Part shown: one piece after another, positions 11,976 through 24,363 of the stretch
Layout of the letters: the number at the start of each line of letters is the position of its first letter
How positions within the stretch are numbered: position 1 is the first letter of the stretch
Assembly (NCBI GenBank): GCA_018398585.1
Contig: JAGTTD010000018.1
Span: forward strand, 8,129,501 to 8,193,500
Origin: Simmondsia chinensis
Lineage: Eukaryota; Streptophyta; Magnoliopsida; Caryophyllales; Simmondsiaceae
Reading direction: 5' to 3'
Length of the DNA: 64,000 nt
The notes under the pieces: model-generated
What the model was told of the DNA's origin: nothing
Databases searched by the model: none
The model's input: the letters and a program-made list of their open reading frames with translations, nothing else
Position numbers and translations under genes: made by a program

Positions 11976-12290
11976 AAATAATTTAACAACAACAACAACA
12001 ACAACAGTCCCAGTGCCAAAGGCTCCCGCAAAAGCTGGGTCTGGGGAGCGTGGATGTACGCAGCCTTCCCCCTTCCGGGTGGAAGAGAAGCTGTTTACGA
12101 GGACCCCCAACCTAAATATCGTGTTGTCATGGGAGCAGGCATCCTGAAAGCATAAGCAAAAGCACAAAACATAAGTACGGGCACATCAAATAGTACAAGG
12201 CACATAATAGGCAAATAATACAAGATCAATAGTATGTGATTGAACCCAAGCAAATAAACCAGCCGATAAGTGCGCCCCCTGGGATATTTT
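11976..12290 (-). mobile_element. SINE-like copy in right arm of the foldback element
   Basis: This is the mirror image of 11010-11315: (CAA)n at 11985-12006 is the TTG tail on the minus strand, followed by CCCAGTGCCAAAGGCTCCCG and the complement of the 3' domain. Its presence at the same place in both arms means the SINE was there before the arms were duplicated or homogenised. Confidence 0.7.
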
Positions 12291-12374
12291 TATTTTAAAA
12301 ATTAAAATAATTTAAATTGAAAAGAAATTTATTAATTTTTTTTAATTTTAAAGAGGTAAAACTAAAAAAAAGGG

Positions 12375-12474
12375 CACTGTTGCACACCGTATGGAACGGC
12401 GTGCAACAGGCCGCTCCGTTGTACGACGTACGGAACGTTGTGTAACACTGCTGCACGATGTCCGTACGTAGTGC
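12375..12474. repeat. GC-rich subterminal motif cluster, right arm
   Basis: The mirror copy of the left-arm cluster, with CGTATGGAACGGCGTGCAAC and CGACGTACGGAACGTTGTG. Several point differences from the left arm show the arms have diverged since duplication. Confidence 0.75.
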
Positions 12475-12586
12475 ACCCACTTTGCTACAGTAAAATGTGC
12501 TAATTCGGTAAATATTTTTAAAGTGAGGCCAAATTTCTAATTTTTTTTGGAAATGGTGCTACTTAGTAAAAAAAGTCTACTTTTTA

Positions 12587-13386
12587 CCACAAAGTAACTT
12601 TTCACTATACCAATGGTACTTTTTGAAAAGTGGATGATATTAATAACCATCAAATTGGAACTTTTGGCGTAGCAATGAAATTTTGACTATATATACGGAT
12701 GCATAATATTTTTTATTCAAAGATTCAGTAAATTAACTTTAACATGTGTAATGCATGATGACTTCTATATTAAGAAAAAGAAAAATAATTGACAAGATAA
12801 GACCTACATTATTTAATGATTAATTCATAAGTAATGAAACTTTTTACCATAGAAGTGGAACTTTTGACTATATATGCATGCGCATAATATTTCTTATTTA
12901 AAGATTAAGTAAATTAACTTTATAATTTATAATGTATAATTAGTACTTTATTGAAAAAAGAAAAAAAAATTTATACAAGACAAGACATATATCATTTAAT
13001 GACTAAAACATAAGCATCAAAAAATTTATTTAAAATATTATATTGTCTATGATAATCTTAGTATTTATTTAGTGTTTTTCAAAGTTCATTATTGTGTTTA
13101 TGTATGTATTTCATTTATGATAATATTTCTCTTTTCAATATTAAATATTTGTTATTTAAAACAATATTTTAAAAATATTATTGCATTTAGAAAAGAAGAA
13201 GAAACGTTGATACCATTATACTGCCGATGTATATTATGATGTTTTGTTTAAAGAACTGTAGTAAATTGTGGTCAAAATATTATATATGATACAGAGTTAT
13301 GAAATGCAAGGTTGTGTTATGACAAAGTCCTACTTGTTACCGCAAAATGGGGATATATATGACACAGAGTTACGAAATGCAAGGTT
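12587..13386. repeat. Degenerate tandem array, right part
   Basis: The array unit cut at 10721 resumes here (TTTTTACCACAAAGTAACTTTTC, in two pieces with the duplicated TACTTTTTA). Further copies of GACAAGATAAGACC...TTTAATG (12790) and ACAAGACAAGACAT...TTTAATGACTA (12974) follow, so the foldback element landed inside an existing array unit. No coding region. Confidence 0.8.
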
Positions 13387-14215
13387 GAGAATACGTTATA
13401 CTAATAACTTCAATGAAGATATATAATGGTCCTAAATGTGCATGAACTTTGTTTCGACCGATTTGGAGTTTGTTTTTCAAGTGCACCACAAGTTTTTACG
13501 AAGTGTACCACTATTTTTAATTCTAAATGTACCATAAAGTTATGCTAACTTGTACCACGTAGGTATAAACGAAAGAATATTTCATTTCAACCCTAATTTT
13601 CAACTAATTATGAGATTATTTTATACTAACGACTTCATTAAAGTTATATAATTTTCCTAAATGTACCTCAATTAGTTTGTACCCATTTGGAGTTTGTTTT
13701 AGAAATGTGCCATTCGTTTTTACTAAATGTACCACTATTTTTAACTAAATGTACCATAAGGTTCCACTAACTTATACCACATAATTATAAATGAAAGAAT
13801 CTTTAAGTTTCGATGCAATTTTTCCACTAATTATGGAAATATGGTATACTAATGACTTAATGAGTAACCTATAATGGTCCTAAATATAGCTCAACTTAGT
13901 TTGGATCTATTTGGAGTTAGTATTAGAAATATACCACAAGATTATACTAGCTCATACCACATAGTTATAAAAGAAATAATCTTTCATGTATAACTATATG
14001 ATATAAGGTAGTAGAATCTTATGGCACATTTAACTTAAAATGGAGGTACATTTAGTTAAAACTCGAGATACATTTTTACAACTAACTCTAAATGGGTCCA
14101 AAATAAGTTGAGGTATATTTCGGAGCACTATAGACGCTTAATGAAGTAATTACTATAACATAATTACATAATTAGTGAAAATATGGCGTAAAAATTAAAG
14201 ATTTTTTCATGTATA
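13387..14215. repeat. 223-bp repeat: three direct units and one inverted
   Basis: Units begin near 13387, 13611 and 13834 (GAGAATACGTTATACTAA, GAGATTATTTTATACTAA, GGAAATATGGTATACTAA). Each holds AAATGTACCACTATTTTTAA and CCATTTGGAGTT-type blocks. From about 13985 the same unit appears reversed, ending near 14215. The turn-around is at GAAATAATCTTTCATG. It could be a small foldback element with an internal tandem duplication. It abuts the LTR of Copia III at 14219. Confidence 0.75.
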
Positions 14216-14218
14216 ACT

Positions 14219-14807
14219 TGTTGGAAACATATTTCAAAAATATTTTCCCTAAACAGGCACAGCGGAAAAAGAATTTAAAATTCTTAATTTTTAAATCTAA
14301 AGTCCTGACCTAATTAAACAATTTAATTACATCTAGATCATAGGTTCATAACATAACAATCAAAAACATCGAATAAAACACACATAAACATAGTATGGAA
14401 AACAAATTAAATATGACATATTTAATTAAACATACCTAGCGCCCGAATCCCGATTCTGACTTGAAGATCTGAAATTGGTGGAAGATTTCTTGACACCTCA
14501 AGGTCTTTTTCGCAATAAACTCTTCTAGCATCGGGAGTGTGGGCTCCCAAAATATTTAACTTAGAAAAAATTTCGAAACAAAATTTTTCTTTAATCTTTC
14601 CAAAAATAATTTCTTAGAAAAATTTATGTTAAACAATAATTTAGAAAAACTTCTAAAACTATTTTAAGGTTTTCGTTATAGGAAAAAACCAAATTCCAAA
14701 AAAACAACTAATTAAATTTCCCGAATGAAACACGTATTTAGAAGAAACAAAAATCCCCGCAGTGACGTCACCGAGCGGGAGTTTAATACGTCTTGCTGCT
14801 TTTCTTT

Positions 14808-14844
<37 letters not shown>

Positions 14845-16014
14845 GAGCCTTGTGTCATCAATGTATTGGATGGAAAAATTAAACTTGTATAACGCCCTGC
14901 ACACGTTTTATTTTTGTTTTTGTTTTAAAACACAATATTTATCGTATTATATTTTCTTCTCATAAATATTTGTTTAGCAAAATAAATAAGTCATTGCATG
15001 AATTTATTCTTAAATATTTTCAAATGATGCTTAAGTTGAGGCTTGCCAAGAGATCTCGAGGGCAATTTAACTTTAACTCCAAATGGATCAAATCTGATTA
15101 TTATTTCATGGTAACAATTGATATCCATTTAGTAAAACTTAGTTAGTTTTACTACACTCAACAATTTTCCAAATAATATTTATTACGACAATCAATCCCT
15201 TCATTAGACATCCATGAGCAAAAACAACTTTAGCTACTATCATTATTTTTCTAACATTTTTCGCAACAGCTCCAGACTCATCGTTCTCGGACAATTCAAT
15301 AATACAGAAATAATTTTCATATTAATTCCAAATGTCAAATACATAGAATATTTTGATCAAATATTTTGGAATCTCTTTAGATATTTGTGAATTAACTAAG
15401 GTGACATATTTATCTTGTTAGGGACTATAGATTCCACGAAAAATACTTGTTCCTGCTACACTTCATGCAGCTGCCCAACATAAATAAAATTTAAGTTAAC
15501 GCACTGTGACTAATCCTTTTAGCATATCAAAGCAAATCCATGCACGGGTTCAAATTTTTTATAGATTTAGAATTGTCGTCTTATAGAATTAATTATTTCT
15601 GATAGCAGTAAAGAAACAACTAATTCAGGTGGTCTCGCTTAGTGTTCCAATCATATAGACAACACCAGCATAATACTTTGAATCTTATCCACATGACCAA
15701 GACAAGACATCTAAAGTATCATATTATAGTCTTATCAGACAAGTTATCCAAAGTCATCACTGACTACGAACATATACTTTGACAATATATCACTTATTTG
15801 AATTAGGTCTATCTGTGGCTCAATCTCACTAACCACTTAAACTAAACCCGGCAAGTCATCTTGGACTATGTCCATCTCATGGGACATTTTAGAAAACAAT
15901 CACACGTACATTAGACTCATAAAATATAATCAGACAATAAATAAATAAAATAATTTTATTTATTTAATATTTAAAACTAACTAAATTGGGTTTTTCAGAA
16001 TACCAATTCCAACA
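14219..16014 (-). repeat. 3' LTR of Copia III (1.8 kb)
   Basis: It opens TGTTGGAAAC and closes CCAATTCCAACA, the inverted TG..CA ends of an LTR. Its first 390 bp align with 29847-30236, and most of its length with 48818-50790. A T28 run lies at about 14810-14838. On the minus strand the flanking GGACAAGCAGGAGAT (16015-16029) is the polypurine tract. Confidence 0.82.
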
Positions 16015-18308
16015 ATCTCCTGCTTGTCCTAAACCCAATAAGCCCTGCATTGCATAACTATCCCCTGGGAATCTGTCAACTCTTTGACTATTAACTTATC
16101 AATACCGATCTCTCACTGTCTCATTCTTTTGCTCACAAACTTTGATCAACTAGGAATTTCTGAGTCAACTGGTCCACTCAAAAACTTCATAGTTGTCAAG
16201 TGCTCGACTTCCATAGTGAAATAAGCAATGCAAGACTGCTTTCCTCTTCATCATCTAATGACTCCCACTAAAAGGGTAAAATGGATTTCTGATGTCAAAT
16301 GTCTAAACTCCCTTTGAAAACAAACGATCCATGATAAACTCAACATCCTTTCTTAGAATCTCACGAAAGCTTGACCCTAAGAACATAGTGTGCTCATCTT
16401 GGTTCTTTCATTTAAACTAACTGGACAATTAAGCCGTAGCCGCTCATAATAATTCTACACTAATCTCAATGAGTAGAATCCCATGCAACGCTTATAAATT
16501 CACTACTTTCTAGTCATGTCATTCGTGCACTCATGGTTCACTAACCATTGATTCAAATCCCTAACACTTAAAAGGAGTCATTGAATCTACTATTCAATGA
16601 TCAAGATGCTTATTTAAGTCTACAAATAGACTTCCTTAGTTTGCATACCATATGCTCCTGACTCTTGGCAAAAATCTTGTTTGATTGTATTATATACATA
16701 AATTTTCAATATGACCATTCAGAAAATGTTATCTTGACTTCCATTTCCACATCTCATCACAATTCTTTCCTATAGGGTATAACCCACTGCCATCAATCTA
16801 GCCTTGACGATCTCAGCCTTCTTGTCTAACGAACTCTTTATACTTGTAGATCCATTCAAATCCAATCTAATGGACTTATGCCATTTAATGCCTCTACAAG
16901 TTCCCAGACTTAGTTAAAATAAAATTACTTTAACTTAATTGTTATTGCCTAGACCCATTGGTCTACATCTTTATACTTAACAGTTTTATTTTAGTCTAAA
17001 GGATCAGATTCACCATCATGCTTAACTGTTAAGACTATAGACATGAATCCGTCAAGTGACCCTGACCATCCTCCCACTACACCAAAGCTTTCATGTACTT
17101 AGTGTGACAATAACCTGGTTGAAGATATATCTAATGCATCATCTACACTATAAATTATATCAAGCTATAGAGATACAGTATCTCACACTGTTAATCTATC
17201 CCACACAAGCTATCTGCTATACTTTTAAAACACTTTCTAAAACATCTTACATAACAAACCTTTTGATATGTAGATGTGACTCATCATATGAATCTTACCA
17301 TATTAAATAACACATTATTGAGACTTTCTACAACACTTTACAGTAAGGAAAAAATTAAGAATTCTTTTGAAATCACCACTTCGATCTAACCAAAGTGACT
17401 TGATATAATTATCTAATTAATCCCAACTATTTTCTTTAATTCTTTGAACTTTTCAAAGGATTAAGACTTTAGTCTATTAGGTATATCCCTATATCAACTT
17501 ACTGAGTAGTCATTCATAAACATTTCATGAAATACTCTTCGCTTCCGCTCACTTGAACTTTTAGCAATCCATAAATATTTTACGAACAAGTTCTAGTAGC
17601 TTAGTGGTTCTATTGCCTTTACTTTTATAGACTCTTTTAGTCACCATTAATTCGAACATGATTGCAATATTGTTATCATTTTAATACTTAGCAATCTCAT
17701 AAGACAAATCAAACCAGTTTTTAAATCATACTTGATTAATGTGACCTAAGATCAACTGCCACTTAAAAGCTCTATGGACTTCAGAAAATTCTTTTATATG
17801 GTTACATAGCCTAGCTCGTATTAGACGAATAAATTGCGAATAACATAGTTCTCATTAAAATTAGTTAACTATCAGCCAATGTACCTTTTAAATAAACACT
17901 TTATTTCCATAACTATCGGTGTATTTTTCAAAAAAATAACTGAATGACTATTTTGAAACAAAATGTAAATAGAAATCAAATTTCTAATGAAACTGGTACA
18001 TTAAGATAGTTACTAAAATCAAAAACTACATTCTTCGACTTAAACTACTATCTCTTGGAGCTCTTACTGAAAGCCCGCTCACTATGACACAAGTGAATTA
18101 CTACTAGTCACAATTAGAGGAGATAGGATATAGAATACCATGTCATGTTGGCCTTCTAGTCTTGGCAACAAAAGTATCTAAGTACCTAGGCAATTTATTT
18201 TAAAAAACTAACGTCCAATGCTTTTATTAATGAAATAAAACTATTTTGTCTCATGCTTTATTTTACCCTATAGAGGTTCCTAATTCCTAAGATAGATGTT
18301 TACACTAA
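16015..18308 (-). pseudogene. Copia III interior, 3' part, decayed pol
   Basis: No ORF above about 85 residues survives and stops are dense. On the minus strand near 16780-16910, frames joined by shifts give LVEALNGISPLDWI, KEFVRQEG and a KARLMAVGYT-like string. This resembles the start of Copia RT (W.LV..P.G..PI..KWI.K.K...G...KARLVAKGY). The remaining text is unassigned but lies where RT and RNase H are expected. Confidence 0.5.
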
Positions 18309-19345
18309 GGCTATGTTTGGAGCGTAGAATTGGAGGCTGGAATTGGGATGAGGCTGTAATTGGAGCCCAGAATATCAATTATGTTGTTTGGTTCACTTGT
18401 TGGAATTGGAATTACAATTCCACTGCCCAATTCCATACAATTGGATTTTAACTGAAAATCGAACTTTCCAATTCCTTGGGATGGGGGTAAGGAATTGCAA
18501 TTCCATATTAAACTACATTGATCTAAAACCCAAAATGACCCAACTTAATTAACCCAAATACAAGATGACTCAAAATCCAAAGACTTAAACACAACCTAAT
18601 ATTTGACCCGAACCTCGAAATCACCCATGCGAATGACTTGAACTTGAAATGACCGAAGTCACCTTAGCTCAATGTCCGAAGTGAACCAACCCGATTGACT
18701 CGAAACTCAAGGTAACTTAAATCCAAAAAATGAAACTATGCGACTTGAATGTGATGTAAACAAGCTCAGCCGAATTGGAAATGACTCGACCAAATTGATC
18801 CAAAACTTAATACGACTCTACCCAAAATGACCCCGCCCATCTCAAATTCAGCCTAAGATGACTCAAAATTTGAAATGATACAACTTATTTGTCTCAAAAC
18901 TACGAAAACTTGAGTTTTAAGTGACCTAAATGAACTCAAGCGCAATCATAACTAGCTTGAATCCCCAAAACACCGAACTCGTTAACCGAAAATCCAAGGT
19001 AACTTGAACACCACAAGATCCAATGCGATACTTGACTTGATTTGACTCGAACATCAAATAACTCGAACTCAAATTGAATCGGTCCAGCCATTATAATTTG
19101 AACACAATGTGAACCACTTCAACCTAAATCTAACCGTAGTTGATTTAAAACACGAAATACTCCAACTCAATTGACCGAAGACCCTTGATGATTCGAATCA
19201 TTATGTAGTTATAATTCTGACCTCCAATTCCTTTGATGAACCAAACAATGGAATTTTAATTCCATTAGAATTTCAATTCCATCAGAATTGGAATTGGAAT
19301 TTTAATTCCATTGTCCAATTCCAATTCCATGTGCCAAACAGAGCT
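18309..19345. mobile_element. PIF/Harbinger-like non-autonomous element
   Basis: It opens GGCTATGTTTGG and closes CCAAACAGAGCT, near-inverse ends, between TAA (18306-18308) and TAA (19346-19348), the 3-bp duplication usual for PIF/Harbinger. Both ends hold many AATTGGAATT and ATTCCAATT words. The middle (about 18520-19200) is a chain of short diverged units around GACTCGAAACTCAAAATGACC. There is no transposase ORF. A partial relative lies at 37195-37766. Confidence 0.75.
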
Positions 19346-20369
19346 TAAGTGAACTCTTCCATTTGTTATCATCACACATTTTCCCTAAAACTGTACTTTC
19401 ATCAATTCAGACAACAAGTAATATCTATTACTTAAAGTATCTAATCTAAATTAATTGAAAGACTTTGATAGGCAAGTTAGGTCATATCTTGGTGAGATTG
19501 GCTATAAATATTTGCATCAAGAATTCTAGTTCAATTAAATAAGCCATCATCATATGACATGCTCTTGAACTGAACTTTCTAAACATAATCGTGTGTCTAT
19601 CATCTTTCTCATAAGTTGTTGTCATGCTACCAATTTTCTAATCAAACACTTCTTTCAAATATCTAATCATCTCTGCTATAGTCAACGACTCAAGTATCTC
19701 ATATTAGAACACATTCGACATCTAATGTCCGAATGTTGCATCCGACTAACTCATTAGTCTAGTTTAATGTTCCCAACATTCTTTTCAACTTAGTAGATGT
19801 ACTAGTAGCAAACTAATGAACCCTGAGTATCTACTAGTGCTCCATATGTACTAAAACTTATTATATCAGGGCGAGCTTAATAGAATAGACAAGTAACACA
19901 TACCAGTATTGATTGCAATGCACAAGATAATAGCCAGTCTGAAATCAAAACTGTAAACAAGTCAAATAACATACATGATTACTGTTCTTACTTTTAGCAA
20001 CCAATCAAAGTTCAGAGTTCACAATTCGACACATACATGTATGCCATGGCGACCGAACCGAACTACCCAAAACTCCCTGTCAGCGAGGCCAAATTGAGAT
20101 ATTAGAAGGGTGAGAACATTTCTTAATAAATATATTTTCTTGTAAACTCTTTACTAAACATGCTTAACACACCACTCTTCTGTTAGTGTCTTAGGTCATA
20201 CAACAAAGCTCCTCAGTGAGACTAATGTAGACCCTAGTCAAGTGTACACTGCTACCTGGACATCCATACAAGTCCACGAAGTACTCCACGTCGGCATGGC
20301 CGCACCCATTTTTCCTACACTTCAGTCTATCATAAGAGATCTTGACCTTGTATTATTCAAATGAATGCC
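19346..20369 (-). other. Copia III interior, middle part
   Basis: About 1 kb of AT-rich sequence with no coding frame. From about 20040 it is related to 27960-28750 (for example GTGTCTTAGGTCAT...AAGTGTACAC here and GTGTCTTAATGCTC...AAGTGTACAC there), so part of the interior is tandemly duplicated. The Gypsy element splits the first copy. Confidence 0.5.
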
Positions 20370-22003
20370 TGATGCCGTATACTTGCAAGCGTACAAGGTC
20401 ATCGTAGCTAAGTCAGGTATACGGGTGTCATATCCACAGAGAATCGGAGTTAAGTTGGATTTAGTCGTTAATGAGCAATTGGAATCGAGTTTTTGTTCTT
20501 TTAAATGATTTGTTAACTAAAATAGTAAAACTATCAATAAACTAAAGGTGTCAATTCAATTAAGGTTAGTTTAAGGAATGAATTCAGGATAGCTTTACTC
20601 ATATCCCGTCATTATATTTTACATAGGACAATGATTTAAAGGGCTTAGGCAACAAGCTCTGAACTAATATTAAACTAGGGCTTAGGGTAATGAACTAGTC
20701 TAAAGGCATAACCTATCATATCACCCCATGTGTAACATAGGTTATCTAATCAGCACTACTTAATTTCTTTTCTTACTCGTAATTTAATATTAAACTTGAA
20801 TTAACACTTAAGTTAGGGCTTAGGGTAATGAACTAGTCTAAGGCAGAATCTATCTTATTGCTTTGGGTGTAGCATGGGTTATCTCAATAGCACAAACAGG
20901 TTCCTTTGTCATTCCTAATTAAGTATTAATTTGTATGAAAGATTGTGTTCGGGATTGGGTACAACCTCTACCCTGACTACACGTGAAAACCTGTTATGTT
21001 AAAGTCTATGCTGCAAGCACGTAGAAGGGACACAAACAAATTGGGAATCTAAACATGGCTACAAGCTCATCCATAGAAAACCAATCACAATAATAAATTC
21101 CCCACGGGGTCTCATAAGCACGACTTGGTAGAGAGTGCGCATGACTTGTGCATTGGGTACGTAGGTTGCACTGATATTCCATCCTTGAGGACAAGGATGA
21201 CTTCAAGGGGAAGGAAATGTCATGACCCTAGTCCTGACAAGCGTCTGCGCAGCAATCGAGAGCACCGAATACATGGGCTCAGGGGTGCAATTGTAAAATA
21301 ACATAAATCATTGTCAAAAGTATAATATAAATCTAAGATACGGACGACCACCCGTCCTTCATCCCTAAACTAAAAGTCTACTCCTCCATGGGAGTTCTAA
21401 TCATCATGAATTTTAAAAGACAAAACAATAATTATTAAAACTAAAGACTTAAAGACTCCCTCAGTTGACATTGACATTGATCCGTGCTTTGATTCTCTCA
21501 GCACTTCGACCACTTGCGCTTCAGCATTAGAGAACCCCTTGGATCTTGTAGCGGCTTCGGGAAGGAAAGGAGGAGAGGAAGCATGGAAAAATATGTTAAA
21601 ATAAGTCTCCCCCTCTTTACTTATATTTGTGGTGTGACGTAGTGGTCACATCGCAGAAATTGTGCCTATGGATCGGCTGGGTCAGTCGATCGATTGGCTT
21701 GGTTACTATGCCAAGCTGATTGATCGGCCCGATTTCTTGATCGATTAGGAGCCCCACTGTAAACCATGTCCTGTTGTAGGCCACTGACCGATAGGTGCTT
21801 CATGTCGATTGGTAGTTTAGTACTCGAAGCTTTACGAGACCTAATCGAGTTACCAAATTACAACTCGATTGGTCATTCTTTCGCACAGGTGATCAGGTTT
21901 CTCAAAGTAGTCTTCAAATATACCTAGATTACAACAAAACACACGTAAAAGTCGAATATGTCATAGGAATGAACAATAAAATATGTGAATATAAGACACA
22001 TCA
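20370..22003 (-). repeat. 3' LTR of the Gypsy element
   Basis: It opens TGATGCCGTATACTTGC and closes GACACATCA, and aligns with 26280-27774 over most of its length. It carries about 190 bp extra around 21110-21290 that the other LTR lacks. It also contains two related internal blocks (GGGCTTAGGGTAATGAACTAG near 20680 and 20817). The purine tract of the minus strand lies at 22004-22022. Confidence 0.85.
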
Positions 22004-22022
22004 ATATCCCCAAACCCACTCT

Positions 22023-23580
22023 TTGCTTGTTCCCAAGCAAGATTTAGCTTAAACTAGCTAAAGATGGAAAATTTTGATCAAGCATGTAATAGCAAGAATT
22101 AATTGTGAAAAATATTTTCAGACATACTTGAAGGTGTACCTGAGAGTAGAGAATATTTATGTATTGTTATTATTATACTGGTTCCGACTCAAATTCTCAT
22201 GATTAAAGTCTTTTTACTAGTGAGTGAGCTTGAAACTTCTTTCTCCTTTTTGTTACTTCAAATCCTCCATAATTAAGACAAATAAAAAAAAAAAATCAAA
22301 GGAATCTGTTATCCTAACAATTCATTACTAATCAATAGTGAAATCAAAAGGTTTGTCTTTTCTATCTTATTCTCATTTTATTTTTTTATTTTTTTATTTT
22401 TTTTTTTTTTGCTTTTTGACCTTTTCTTTTTTGAGTAACTCATGGTGAGGTGTGTCTCCCTCAGACCTATGTAGCGAGTTTTCGGTTGGTGACTGTTGAT
22501 CCAGTTGCCTGAAGGCACCGAGTGAAGAGCACTCCTCGGACTTAATGGCTCGAGTCAAAGGAATTCACAGCCTAAGCTGTTACTAGCACATACCATAATT
22601 CTTTTATTTTTTTTATTTTTTTCAAATTAGGTATTAGTGGCTGTTACAGAGACTTAAAGTGGTTGATTCTTCTTAAGCATTCCCTGTGGCCCATGTAACT
22701 AGCTTTGGACCGGCAGCTGCCGACCCAGTTGACTCAAGGTACCAGGTGTTAAGACACCCCTACGGGCTTACTTGCTCGAGACATAGGAACTATAAGAACC
22801 CACAAGTCACAGTTATTTACCTAATTCACCGGTATTGGTACCTTTTTTTGGAATCACTCAAGATAAAGAGATAGAAAATTAATTTCAACATTGTTAGGAG
22901 TAAAATGGTGGATTCAAATTCCTAAAATTATTTTTGCTAGTATAATTTAAAAAGTAGGACATGTCATAAGATTATGGGTGAAAAGTAGTAATCTCTCTAA
23001 CTAGTTAAAAGGTAAAACTATAGACTTCAAATGTCAGATCTAGAAATAGTCTCTTTACATAAATATTCTAATCATCATAGTGCATCTCAAATTTGAACTT
23101 CAATATAAGTCACCATAATTCTATGCTAATCCATGCTAAAACTCAGGTAATTTAAGCAACAAAGACTCTAGAAGTTCTTACCATTCATGCCATCCCCAAA
23201 TCCAAACCTTGTATTGTCCTCAATTCAAATCAATGAAAGTAAATACAAGCAAGGAAAGGAAAGAGACGACCTGAGGCATGGCATATTCAGCTAAGTGTAG
23301 TGAGCAAATCCAAAGAGGGAAGACAGAAGTAGCAAGTTGCAAAAGAAGGCATAGAAGACAGAATACTAAACAAATTTGCTAGTAGCGTTAGAAATATGAA
23401 CATACAACTGTTTAGTAAAAGAGAAACAAAAATAGCATGAAAGGTATAACCAAAGGATCTGCAACAAAAAGAGAGTTCAATCTGAAAAACAAATTAAAAC
23501 ACATATCAAAAATAAAAGTAGGTTGGATTGCCTCTCAAGACCGTTAAGTTTAACGTCTTCATCTGGACGCAGTGTAAAGC
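22023..23580 (-). other. Non-coding 3' interior of the Gypsy element
   Basis: No coding frame. Two related blocks lie at about 22480-22570 and 22700-22800, sharing a PyCAGTTG-C-GAAGG-ACC-like core, TCGGACTTAATGGCTCGAG versus ACGGGCTTACTTGCTCGAG and then a GGAA(T/C) end. They are separated by a T-rich tract. The space is where RT and integrase would be in a complete element. Confidence 0.6.
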
Positions 23581-23586
23581 ACAATG

Positions 23587-24271
23587 TTAACCAAAATCTG
23601 AGGCAATGTTGACCATAGATATTAGATTGAGTCTGTAGGGATAATCCCCTAACCCAATAGTGTTTCTAGACCTAGGACTGTCAAGAAGAAGAACATGGTC
23701 GGCATTGGGGTCGCGGATCTCTATCCTACCAAGTATAGGTGATAAAGCACAACTATCGACACAGATAGTGACACTATTACAATAAGCACTTTTAGTAGAA
23801 TTAGGCTTAACCAACTTTACTAAAGGATCAATATCATCAACCCCATAGCATTCTAACTTGTCCTCAGTCTCAGGGTGCTGAAAAAAGTTCGAGACCTTCA
23901 ATTTGGCCTTGAGGTTTCCAAAAGAAGCCTCAAACACACCCATCTTACAATGAATCACAGCGTTAGCCGTTGCTAGGAACGATCGGCCTAGAATAATAGG
24001 AGTGTTGTTCTTCTGTCTAGGAACATGATCCATATCTAAGACAATAAAAATCAATAGGGAAGACAAACTTGTCACCCTTGCCAAGGACATCTTCCACTAG
24101 CCCATGAGGTATCCGCTCTGTCCTATTAGCCAACTGAAGTGTAACACTAGTCGGCTTAAGATTTCCTATACCCAATTCCTGAAAAATCGAGTAAGGGATG
24201 ATGTCGACACTCGCTTCTAGGTTGAGAAGGACCCGACTACTGTATCGCTCATTGATGACACATGGGACCAT
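23587..24271 (-). pseudogene. Gypsy aspartic protease remnant
   Basis: The ORF 24017-24271 reads VLLNLEASVDIIPYSIFQEL and LKPTSVTLQLANRT. The overlapping ORF 23587-24090 continues with NNTPIILGRSFLATANAVI and VFEASFGNLKAKLKV. This is the plant Tat/Athila-type protease (DLGAS..NL.PYS...LG, then I.LGRPFLAT..A.I). A frameshift near 24040-24090 divides it, and the catalytic Asp of the DLGAS block reads as Asn, so the enzyme would be dead. Confidence 0.8.
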
Positions 24272-24363
24272 AAAGGCCTCGGATCTCTAAACTTGGGCAG
24301 GGCACCCGCTGCAAGAATGCTACTCACCTTCTCGGTGAGTAGGACCTTCTTAGGAGTGTGCAC

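Larger units (their letters stand above)
10731..12577. mobile_element. Mutator-like foldback element with SINE in both arms
   Basis: The whole interval is an imperfect palindrome. The left arm (10731-11620) starts GACTTTTTTTGCTGACTAGC, and the right arm (11669-12577) ends in its near complement (..AGTAAAAAAAGTC). The arms enclose about 48 bp. TACTTTTTA occurs just outside both ends (10722-10730 and 12578-12586), a perfect 9-bp target duplication, the size made by Mutator-type transposases. No transposase ORF exists, so it is non-autonomous. Each arm carries a GC-rich triple motif and a SINE-like 3' domain in opposite orientation. An RNA across it would fold into a hairpin of about 900 bp. Confidence 0.88.

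Noticed and set aside
17056..17310. 84-codon plus-strand frame as a small gene
   Set aside because: No family likeness, low-complexity composition, and it lies inside the decayed pol of Copia III on the opposite strand.
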